This document shows, piece by piece, positions 23,226 to 30,586 of a DNA stretch of 64,000 bases (position 1 is the stretch's first letter; each line of letters begins with the position of its first letter). The notes beneath the pieces are model-generated. The model saw nothing but the letters and a program-made list of their open reading frames with translations. It was not told the DNA's origin and ran no database searches. A program made the translations under genes and the position numbers. The DNA is from Sunxiuqinia rutila (GTDB taxonomy: Bacteria > Bacteroidota > Bacteroidia > Bacteroidales > Prolixibacteraceae), in the NCBI RefSeq assembly GCF_050589705.1, contig NZ_JBNGOT010000015.1, forward strand, positions 1 through 64,000, read 5' to 3'.

Positions 23226-23987
23226 ATGAAAATAATTGATTTGTCAAAGCCCATTCAGTACAACGAGTCTGATCCGTGGTTTATGAAAGTAAAAATAAAG
23301 CACAAGCCACATCAAAAAGCCAAATGGTTGCTCCGGATTTTGGGACTTCCTTTACGCCTGTTTCCCAAAGGATTTACCGGTTGGGCTGACGATACCATTC
23401 AAAAAATAGGGGTTCATTCCACTACCCATATCGATGCTCCCTGGCATTACTCCCCCACTGTGAACGGCAAGAAAGCCAAAACCATTGACGAGATTCCTCT
23501 GGAATGGTGCTTTGGCGATGGTCTTGTGATTGACATGAAGCACAAAGCCGACTTTGACCCGATTACGGTGGAAGACATTCAAGCTTTTCTGGAGACCAAT
23601 GACCTGCAGTTAAAAGCGGGAATGATTGTGCTTATTAAAACCGGAAGAGACAAGTTGAACGGAACCAAAGATTTCCATAAAACAGGAACAGGCATGAGTG
23701 CCGCGGCCACCGAGTGGCTCATCGACCAAGGTATAAAAGTGATGGGCATTGATGCATGGGGATGGGATTTGCCCTTGCCTTACATGATCCAAAAGGCCAA
23801 AGAAACCAACAATCCAAACTTGTTTTGGGAAGCGCATTTGGTGGGTGCCAACAAAGAGTATTGCCACATGGAGCAATTGGTTAACCTGGATCAGCTTCCT
23901 TACCAGGGCTTTAAACTGGCTGTTTTTCCCTTGAAGATAGTTGGTGCTTCTGCCGCCCCGGCAAGGGTTGTGGCAATCATTGAATAA
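23226..23987 (+). CDS. Cyclase-family (kynurenine formamidase-like) metal hydrolase
   Basis: A 253-aa protein of the PF04199 cyclase family. The metal motif GVHSTTHIDAPWHYSP (about residues 62-77) follows the HxGTHxDxPxH pattern with Ser-Thr in place of Gly-Thr. A second conserved region is GIKVMGIDAWGWDLPLP (about 169-185). Members hydrolyse formamides, isatin or cyclic amides using a divalent metal. The substrate here is unknown. It starts 8 bp after the upstream orphan gene's stop, and cassette-like separation from other genes argues against an operon role. Confidence 0.88.
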   Translation: MKIIDLSKPIQYNESDPWFMKVKIKHKPHQKAKWLLRILGLPLRLFPKGFTGWADDTIQKIGVHSTTHIDAPWHYSPTVNGKKAKTIDEIPLEWCFGDGLVIDMKHKADFDPITVEDIQAFLETNDLQLKAGMIVLIKTGRDKLNGTKDFHKTGTGMSAAATEWLIDQGIKVMGIDAWGWDLPLPYMIQKAKETNNPNLFWEAHLVGANKEYCHMEQLVNLDQLPYQGFKLAVFPLKIVGASAAPARVVAIIE

Positions 23988-24151
23988 GAATCCTAATTTG
24001 GGCCTGCTCAAACAACATGGTGAACCGAGTTACAAACTCAAAAGCCCCCCCTATAACTCCGAAAAGCAGGGCTTTACTCGGTGATGAATGAATTACCGGC
24101 AGCTATTTTTTTAATGGAGAAGACATTCAGAATTCTTGTTCAATGCCATAG

Positions 24152-24225
24152 CCTGGAGTATTGTCGTTTAAAACGACTGCCAGCTTATCCCTCGCCACCG
24201 TTAACGCTCAGACGAGGGATAGGTG
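24152..24225. repeat. Dispersed intergenic repeat, copy C
   Basis: CCTGGAGTATTGTC matches copies A and B. The right half holds a perfect 9-bp inverted repeat, TATCCCTCG ... CGAGGGATA (24186-24221), around ACCGTTAACGCTCA, the same block as in copy A. It lies after the cyclase gene. Confidence 0.7.
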
Positions 24226-24229
24226 GGGT

Positions 24230-24280
24230 TACGTCAACACCGCGTTCAGCCACTATGCTGCGCACTGGCCGAACACTTAA
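24230..24280. repeat. Fold-back element at the 3' end of the VanZ-like gene
   Basis: GTTCAGCCAC (24244-24253) pairs with CTGGCCGAAC (24265-24274) at 8 of 10 positions. It is preceded by TTACGTCAA, shared with the element at 22160. It abuts the stop of the minus-strand gene at 24277. Confidence 0.5.
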
Positions 24281-24684
24281 TTATTCTGTGGCGTATTTTT
24301 AATTTTTCGAATTATTCTGCTGTCAATTACAAACAATGGAGTAAGAATCGAGATATAGGCCAGTAAATCCCAAAAGTCAAAGGTTGAATCATATATCTTA
24401 AAATACTGCAAGGTTTCAATTCCAAAACATACGATAAAAAAAATTATCAAAGTTCTATTTGGTGTGAAAAAACGTGTCCATATGTTATCTACTGTTGTTG
24501 TATATAAACCCCTAAATAAAACATATGCCCAAGCAGGGCCTACCATATCCAGTACATATCCTTTCCAAAAAGCACCAAGGTCAAACCAAATTGTTGATAG
24601 ACCAGTTCCCAACAAAAGAATTAGGGCTATTGCCCAATATGGCGCGTATTTATCATGCATTATGCTTAGATTATTTTGTCTCAC
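24277..24684 (-). CDS. Small membrane protein (VanZ/DUF2809-like)
   Basis: A 135-aa protein with about four membrane helices. The motif GIETLQYFKIYDSTFDFWDLLAY (Glu...Gln...Asp...Asp, about residues 88-110) is the polar pattern of VanZ-like and DUF2809 proteins. The exact family assignment is uncertain. Start: a GTG at 24684 is in frame, and the ATG at 24660 (MHDKYAPYW) is equally likely because no ribosome site favours either. It sits between two fold-back elements like its neighbours. Confidence 0.6.
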   Translation of the reverse strand: MRQNNLSIMHDKYAPYWAIALILLLGTGLSTIWFDLGAFWKGYVLDMVGPAWAYVLFRGLYTTTVDNIWTRFFTPNRTLIIFFIVCFGIETLQYFKIYDSTFDFWDLLAYISILTPLFVIDSRIIRKIKNTPQNN

Positions 24685-24715
24685 ATTTTTTTGGGAAATT
24701 GCTTGAATTATTATG

Positions 24716-24830
24716 ATTTGCAGTTATTCCATATGCCACACAACGGTCACTTGTAAGTTGTCGTTGCGAGAATCCAGCGAACGACACCGCACGAACCCCG
24801 CAATGCAATTTACAATTTGTTATGCAAAGT
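24716..24830 (-). repeat. Fold-back (attC-like) element after the DUF4062 gene
   Basis: Plus-strand arms ACTTGTAAGTTGTCGTTGCG (about 24750) and CGCAATGCAATTTACAATTTG (24800-24820) form a long imperfect palindrome with a bulge. GCATAAC and ACCGTTGTG lie at the ends on the minus strand. It shares GGGTTCGTGCGG with the element at 23104. It lies directly 3' of the DUF4062 gene stop. Confidence 0.55.
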
Positions 24831-24833
24831 ATT

Positions 24834-25997
24834 TTAATTGTATTTTCTTGTTAGTTTGTCCATTTCTCTATGAAAGATTTCCATCGAATCATCATCTATT
24901 TCCAATTTTAATATTGACTCAACATTTACAGATTCTTCTCCATTTTTAATTCTTTCAAGTCCATTATGAATGTCATCTTTTATTTTTTTTGGATATTTCC
25001 ATATTTGTTCGGCAGCCTTTATTGTATATTGAGCAAAACTGTCTCGTAGTATTTTATATTCGTCTTCAACTGAGGTTGATTTTATGTCATTGTACCAGTT
25101 TATCATCTCGCCGTATAGTCTGGCTAAAGCTCCTGCAACATAAAATAGTCCTTTTAAATCTGATGGTACACCAGGTTCTCCATAATATGTTTTAAATGCT
25201 TTATTAAAAAGATTATTCCCAGAATCAATAATGTTGTCTAGGGACTGTAAGTTTTGAGTTAACCACTTCTGAAGTTCAATGTCATTATCAATTCTAGTTT
25301 TAGATTTAAATAGAATGTGATATTCTAGGTCATATTTTAATTCTTCAAATTTTGTAAGTTCATCCTCCAATGCTTGTGCAAAGAATAAAACTTCAAACAT
25401 ATCTTCACGATTTAGAAGAATATTTATAGCATCTGTGGATAGCTTTTTATAAAAATCAGGAAGATTAGATTTAAATTGAGTCTTTAGATTAAGAGCTTCT
25501 TTAAAAAGATAAGAGAACTGTGTTTTGAGGACTTTAATAATATCTTGGGCTTTTTCAAACTCAAAGCACCAATTATTATCTGTTTCCCTTAAGTCTTGAA
25601 CAAATTCAAATATTTTGGTTGAATCTACACTATCAGAAAAATCTCCATTTTGATTCTTTTTCCAAATTGGTAAGATTGAAATTATTTGTCTGTAAATGAA
25701 AATATAGATTGGTATTCCAAGTTTTTTGGCATATAAATATTCAGTATTTGTTATGGATTTCCCATTTTCAATTTGATAGCCATAACGATTACCGACTACT
25801 AAAACGAAAATATCTGTATTCTTTTTAACATTTTCAATACAATTCTCAATAGTATCTTTTTGTGGATTGATTGGAAAATCGTGATTTTCTGACAAATAAG
25901 GTGTGTATCCTTGGTTATAGAAATAATCAAACAAATCTGCCCTAATCTGTTTTAAATCATAACAAGTAGAACTAAGAAAGATTTTTAATTGACTCAT
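24834..25997 (-). CDS. DUF4062 domain protein (TIR-like N-terminus)
   Basis: A 387-aa protein. The first ~95 residues match DUF4062: KIFLSSTCYDLKQIRADLFDYF, then IFVLVVGNRYGYQ and SITNTEYLYAKKLGIPIYIFI, a Rossmann-like fold related to TIR and nucleotide-sugar-processing domains. The remaining ~290 residues are helical and not recognised. DUF4062 occurs fused to effectors or NTPases in predicted bacterial conflict systems, so a defence role is possible but unproven. AT-rich, alone and flanked by fold-back elements. Confidence 0.85.
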   Translation of the reverse strand: MSQLKIFLSSTCYDLKQIRADLFDYFYNQGYTPYLSENHDFPINPQKDTIENCIENVKKNTDIFVLVVGNRYGYQIENGKSITNTEYLYAKKLGIPIYIFIYRQIISILPIWKKNQNGDFSDSVDSTKIFEFVQDLRETDNNWCFEFEKAQDIIKVLKTQFSYLFKEALNLKTQFKSNLPDFYKKLSTDAINILLNREDMFEVLFFAQALEDELTKFEELKYDLEYHILFKSKTRIDNDIELQKWLTQNLQSLDNIIDSGNNLFNKAFKTYYGEPGVPSDLKGLFYVAGALARLYGEMINWYNDIKSTSVEDEYKILRDSFAQYTIKAAEQIWKYPKKIKDDIHNGLERIKNGEESVNVESILKLEIDDDSMEIFHREMDKLTRKYN

Positions 25998-26332
25998 ATG
26001 TTTTAGCTAATTCTTGGTTTGTTTAATATTTTGCATAACACTTATATCCACAGTCTTGTGGATCTATTTGCTTTAGTTGGATGTATGTTTGTTGGTTAAT
26101 AGACTGCTTAGGGGTGGTTAATGCGTGTAGACCGGTTCTTTCATTTTTCCTTGGTTTGTCGGTTTATAAATACGTTTGTTTAAATGTAGGAATTTATTGT
26201 TTTAAAGCAGGCATTTGATCCGCTGAATTTCGGATTGGATTGAATCGTGCTACTCCTGATATCCGCTAACGCTTAAACGGAGGGAACCCAATCAAGTGCT
26301 TTCGCCTGCAAGCCTCGTAAACAGCGGCTTGT
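25998..26332. other. Gene-free stretch left of the CGCAG array
   Basis: No gene seen. It contains a perfect 7-bp hairpin, ATCCACA-GTCT-TGTGGAT (26046-26063), and a weak relative of the dispersed repeat around ATCCGCTAACGCTTAAACGG (26261-26280). Confidence 0.45.
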
Positions 26333-26700
26333 CGCAGCCAGCTCCATGGGCAAATACTCATAACTGACTAATTTGAAACCTTCCCGCAGCCGTGCGACAG
26401 CCTTTCAAACCTGTTGGATGGCTTGCCGCAGCCGTGCGACAAGGGAACAAATGTTGTGGATGGCTTGGTGCAGCCCTGCGACAGCCTTTCAAACTTGTTG
26501 AATAGCTTCCCGCAGTACTGCGACAAGGAAAGAATGTTGTGGCTGGCCTGCCGCAGCCGTGTAACACCCTTTCAAACTTGTTGGATTGCCTCCCGCAGCG
26601 CTGCGACATGGGAAAAATTAATGTGGATTGCTTGACGCAGCCGTGCGGCAAGGCTGAAAATCTCCTGGCAGGGCTTCCGCAGTGCTCTGCGTGTAAATCG
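26333..26700. repeat. 42-bp-period array of CGCAG-NN-CTGCG palindromes
   Basis: The palindromic core starts at 26385, 26427, 26469, 26511, 26552, 26594, 26636 and 26678: spacing 42 bp, once 41. A degenerate outlier lies at 26333. Two cores are perfect 12-bp palindromes (CGCAGTACTGCG, CGCAGCGCTGCG). The 30-bp linkers alternate between two types, one with GCCTTTCAAACTTGTTGGAT and one with AAGGGAAnAAATGTTGTGGA, giving an 84-bp higher-order unit. The period is a multiple of three, so long spurious frames run through it. It ends about 190 bp before the gene at 26890. Confidence 0.9.
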
Positions 26701-26889
26701 TACAGCATGCCGAATAGTGCCTAAAAGGTGTCGTAAAGCAAAATGCTGTGTAGCATAATTTTAGGTATTGACTCAGGTAGCCATTTGCCGTAATTTTATT
26801 TAACAAAACCGGAATTAGCAAAACGCTTTCCAACACCAAAATTTAAACAACCTTTTAAAACCCATCTATTCATCCTTTAATTAAACCAC

Positions 26890-27639
26890 ATGGCTAAAAT
26901 TCTAACACTTTTATTGTACAAACTCCGCAACGGAGAATACTTTCAATTTATGAGCGACTTTAAAAAGTTGCTCCTGAAACTTAGCCCCGCAGCCTTCCAT
27001 TCGGAGGCCGAATTTACTGACTTTAACACGGCCTTTACCAAACTCGACGAAGAATTGCGGGTGGACCAGGGCAGCGTATTAACCAAAGAATTACAAAACA
27101 TAGATCAGGACCGCGACAATATCTGGCGGGCCATCGATATGCGCATCAATGCGACCTTGTTGTGCACCATTGCTGAGGAAGTGGAGGCTGCCAAGCGCCT
27201 AAGGCGCCTGTTTGATCTGTATGGCGACCTTCGCCGCATTTCGTATAACGAAGAAACAGCAGGTTTAACGAATTTGCTGGGCGATTTGGCCAAGCCGGGA
27301 AATGCCGGTTTTGTGACCACCTGTGGGCTCGACACTTGGGTGACACGCTTAAACGAATTAAATGGAGCTTTTAAGGCGAAACAAAATGAACGCGATACGG
27401 AGCTGGCCTATAAAAGCAGTGGAAGCGCCAAGTTAATTCGTCTCGAAATTGATCCGCTGTATAAACTGATGGTTGAACGGGTAAACGCCTTGGTAAGCTT
27501 AAACATGCAAACGCCTGAAATTGAGAATTTCATTAAAGAGCTTAACCAAAAAATTAAAACCATGGAGCATACTTTGGCTACCCGTGAAGGTAGAGCCGAT
27601 AGCGAAAAAGAAGAACCGATCTCATCGGAAGTGGATTAA
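26890..27639 (+). CDS. DUF6261-like helical protein
   Basis: A 249-aa cytoplasmic, helix-rich protein opening KILTLLLYKLRNGEYFQFM, with GLDTWVTRLNELNGAFKAKQNERD (about residues 145-168) and a charged C-terminal tail (EGRADSEKEEPISSEVD). This resembles DUF6261, a Bacteroidota family of unknown function. No enzyme motif or export signal is visible. It is the only gene following the CGCAG palindrome array and is followed by its own terminator. The protein at 419 has the same general layout (small, helical, charged tail, repeat array upstream). Confidence 0.82.
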   Translation: MAKILTLLLYKLRNGEYFQFMSDFKKLLLKLSPAAFHSEAEFTDFNTAFTKLDEELRVDQGSVLTKELQNIDQDRDNIWRAIDMRINATLLCTIAEEVEAAKRLRRLFDLYGDLRRISYNEETAGLTNLLGDLAKPGNAGFVTTCGLDTWVTRLNELNGAFKAKQNERDTELAYKSSGSAKLIRLEIDPLYKLMVERVNALVSLNMQTPEIENFIKELNQKIKTMEHTLATREGRADSEKEEPISSEVD

Positions 27640-27680
27640 AAACGATTTCATTTCTAAATTTTGTTTTAAAAGGTTAACAG

Positions 27681-27710
27681 AAGCATCCTTCCTTCGGGCT
27701 GGGTGCTTTT
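27681..27710 (+). terminator. Probable terminator of the DUF6261-like gene
   Basis: AAGCATCC (27681-27688) pairs with GGGTGCTT (27701-27708, one G-T pair), followed by TT. It lies 42 bp after the stop codon. Confidence 0.65.
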
Positions 27711-27835
27711 GTTGTTTGTGCCTGTGCCGATAAAAATCAGCCCCCGGCCTACCTTTTGTTTAGGCGCAGCGGAAACGAGGAGAAGGCTGTGGTAATTTCA
27801 ACACGAAAATTGGAAGAGGTTAACAGCCGTATTTT

Positions 27836-27911
27836 CCATCCATCCATCCATCCATCCATCCATCCATCCATCCATCCATCCATCCATCCATCCATCCATC
27901 CATCCATCCAT
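27836..27911. repeat. (CCAT)19 microsatellite
   Basis: Nineteen uninterrupted CCAT units (76 bp), ending in CCAC. It lies between the terminator of the DUF6261-like gene and the 3' end of the esterase gene (stop at 27982, minus strand), so it is not inside a credible gene. A tract this long is expected to change length by slippage. Confidence 0.97.
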
Positions 27912-27981
27912 CCACTGATGGCATAATCTAAAGTCATTCAAACAGCGGGGCTGGAAGCTCAATAGCCAGATCATTGACTTT

Positions 27982-28956
27982 TCAATGCAAGTATTTCTCA
28001 AAGAAGGTGTCCATTTTTAGTTGCGCATAGTCATTTACGCGTTGAACCACATCCATGGCGTGCGGCCAAAGTGGAAAGCGGTAGTACTCGCAAGGCACCC
28101 CCAAGCGATCAAGCTCTTCTTTCAGCATGTCCGACTGGCTGGGTGGTAACAACTGATCAGAGGTTCCTTGCAAAATAAGGGTTGGCGGGTCGTCGGCACT
28201 CAGGTAGCGTGCTGGCGATGCCTCCCAATACAGTTCGGGCTTGTCGGCATAAGCGTGCCCGATAAAACCGGTTACCAAGGGCTGCGTTTGGGCATACTCA
28301 ATCCGGAAGTCGACAGGCCCATAGATGTCAACCACGGCTTTGATCGGAAATTTAGCCGGCTTGTCCCCTTCCCGATGCCAGCCATAAGCCGCCAGCATAG
28401 CCAGGTGGGCACCAGCCGATCCGCCAATCAAGGCCACCCGCGAAGTATCGTACCCGTAGCTTTCCCCATTCTGAAAAACCCACTGCATGGCATCCTGAAT
28501 ATCTTCCACGCAGGCCGGATAAATGCTGTCTTTCACCAAGCGGTAAGAAACGCTTGCCGTGGCGTAACCTTTCTCGGCGAAGTCGATCAGGTAAGGCAAA
28601 TAATCGGCTCGTTTTCCGGTGCGCCATCCCCCGCCATGAATAAAGACCAGGAGCGGAGCTTGCTCGTTCAGCTGTTTGGGCAAGTACAGGTCGAGTTGCA
28701 ATGAGCGCTCTCCCACCCGCTTGTATTCAATGTTTTTGATTTCGTGAACGGCATGGGGCACCGTCGGCTTTCGTTCAACCAAACTTTCCAAACCAACCCC
28801 TACGGCCAGGTAGTCGAGTCGTTCAAAATGATAACCAACCGGCGCTCGATCAGGATACAGCCAGCCCAACAAACGCGGCGAACTCATCATGAAAACAAAC
28901 AGCAGCACCAGCGTAAGTACCACCTTAAACATCCGTTTTACCCAAAAATTCTTCAT
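27982..28956 (-). CDS. Secreted alpha/beta-hydrolase (carbohydrate esterase-like)
   Basis: A 324-aa esterase with an N-terminal signal anchor (about residues 10-28). Oxyanion motif [13 protein letters not shown] (about 105-117) and nucleophile elbow [13 protein letters not shown] (Ser about 175) are of the BD-FAE/lipase-like type. Late Asp and His (PHAMDVV) complete the triad. Neighbouring glycan-degrading genes suggest removal of acetyl or feruloyl groups in the periplasm. It is the last gene of the locus, 111 bp after the membrane protein gene. Confidence 0.88.
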
Positions 28957-29067
28957 GCCAAAAAAGGAGTCGATTAAACACCAATTCGATATACGAATAA
29001 TAAAAAGCGAGGGTTAACCCCTGTTTTTGGCGTAATCATTAAAGAAGAATTAAAAGCAAAGTCATCG

Positions 29068-30489
29068 CTAGGAATAGCTCGCTACCTTGGAGCGCTCAAG
29101 CTTGGCATCACCAAACCACCTTTTCAATAAGACCGTCAAAACCACAGCCTCCGAAAAGAAAATCAGGTCAACGGCAAATCGTCCAAACACAACCTGCATA
29201 AACGATAGCCCGTCAATATTTAAGCGTTCAGGATGAAGTGCCCAGCGTCCAAATGAAATCAGCATACACGCCCAGATCAACAGCAGCAACAGGTTGCGGA
29301 CAAGTCGTTCGTTTTGCTTGTAATAGCTCACCAACAAACCAACATTGGCAGTCAGTAAAAATACAAACAAGAAGTACATGGTGAATGGCGTCCACATATT
29401 GGTATCCGGGTAAAAGTCCCGTATCAAGTCGATTGCGGCATGGCAAAAGGTCAAGGTAATTCCGAGTTGCCAAGCTGCCCACGGGAACTTTAAAGCAATA
29501 AGAATCAGAATCAATCCAAAGAAAGCATAGTTGACCAAAATCGTGGCGATGGTTCTCAAACCAACCATCACAAAAGAATCTGTGCTGGAAGCTCCATCTG
29601 CAAAGGGTTCCAAGGTATAAGGCACCAGCCAATAGATCAGCAAACCAGCCCCCAAGCCAATCAACAGCTCCTGGTAAACCCGTCCATGTTGATTTTCAAA
29701 GGTTGACTTTTCCTGGGCAAGCTCCTGAATCATCGTGCGACTTAACCAAGCTGCAAAGCCCAAAGCTGCCCCAAGCAAAGCACCAAACGAAAACTCCATG
29801 GCTTTCCACCAATCATGGTAAACCACAGTGTCTCCCAACTTGCCACCAATAACAAACCAGAAACCTCCGAGGCCAAAACCTAAACCACCGCCTAAGAGTC
29901 CCCACAAACTAAAGCGGGTTACCAACTGACGGCTTACCGTTGGCAGTTTGAAACGCAGGTAAATAAACATGGCGATTCCACCCACCAACAGGGCAGCCCA
30001 CGACTCGGGGCGTGGTTTCTCCGGATAAGAAAAATACAAAACCATGGGATCGTTAATCAGTTTAAAGCCAATTACCATTCCGACAAACAGCCACAGGTAG
30101 GCATAAAGCAGCGTTTTCAAGGGAATTTGCCGGTGTAAAAATCCCAAGGAAAGGATCATACCGCCAAGGAATCCCCAGGTAGCTCCTTTCACCGTGGTGC
30201 CAAAGGTCCCCCACCAAACCGTGTCCATGTTTCGCAAAAAACCGAGTGTTTGGCCATAGGTCATCTCGCCACCAATCCCCACGCCAGCCACGCCAAACAC
30301 GACCACCAACGCCGAAAAGGTTCTGGGCAGTTCAAGCAGTAAACAAATGCTGAGGGCTACCATAGCCCCGGGAATCATTGCTCCATAAGGGCCACCACCA
30401 ATATGTCCGCGCAGGCCCCATCCCAGCGACATGGCCAAGGCCGGCAATAGAATAAACATCCACTTTTTATACGCTCTATTTTGTTCCAT
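29068..30489 (-). CDS. Polytopic membrane protein in glycan locus
   Basis: A 473-aa protein with about twelve to fourteen membrane segments and many Gly motifs (LGWGLRGHIGGGPYGAMIPG near residue 22; GLLGGGLGFGLGGFWFVIGG near 190). I do not recognise the family. The internal similarity of the two Gly-rich parts hints at a duplicated fold, as in transporters. Placed after the GH2 gene (97-bp gap) in the locus, it could import the released sugars, but this is inference. Confidence 0.78.
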   Translation of the reverse strand: MEQNRAYKKWMFILLPALAMSLGWGLRGHIGGGPYGAMIPGAMVALSICLLLELPRTFSALVVVFGVAGVGIGGEMTYGQTLGFLRNMDTVWWGTFGTTVKGATWGFLGGMILSLGFLHRQIPLKTLLYAYLWLFVGMVIGFKLINDPMVLYFSYPEKPRPESWAALLVGGIAMFIYLRFKLPTVSRQLVTRFSLWGLLGGGLGFGLGGFWFVIGGKLGDTVVYHDWWKAMEFSFGALLGAALGFAAWLSRTMIQELAQEKSTFENQHGRVYQELLIGLGAGLLIYWLVPYTLEPFADGASSTDSFVMVGLRTIATILVNYAFFGLILILIALKFPWAAWQLGITLTFCHAAIDLIRDFYPDTNMWTPFTMYFLFVFLLTANVGLLVSYYKQNERLVRNLLLLLIWACMLISFGRWALHPERLNIDGLSFMQVVFGRFAVDLIFFSEAVVLTVLLKRWFGDAKLERSKVASYS

Positions 30490-30586
30490 GATCTTTCAAT
30501 ATTTGGGTTTTACCATTTATTATTGATCCGTTAGACTTTCAGACGTTAGATTTTCATCCATTTATATTCTTTCCAGACCGAAGGCG

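Noticed and set aside
26046..26063. DnaA-box pair or replication origin
   Set aside because: ATCCACA/TGTGGAT resembles a DnaA box only partly, there is one hairpin, and no dnaA, dnaN or AT-rich unwinding cluster is nearby.
26385..26690. CRISPR array
   Set aside because: The constant part is only about 12 bp and palindromic, and the intervening segments are conserved in two alternating types rather than unique. No cas gene is present.
26358..26724. Open frames on both strands through the CGCAG array
   Set aside because: The period of 42 is a multiple of three, so repeats stay open in several frames. The translated products are Cys/Arg/Ala-rich repeats without a domain.
27749..28001. Proteins with WMDG repeats on the minus strand
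   Set aside because: They only read through the CCAT microsatellite. Two overlapping frames give the same type of repeat and there is no conserved sequence outside it.
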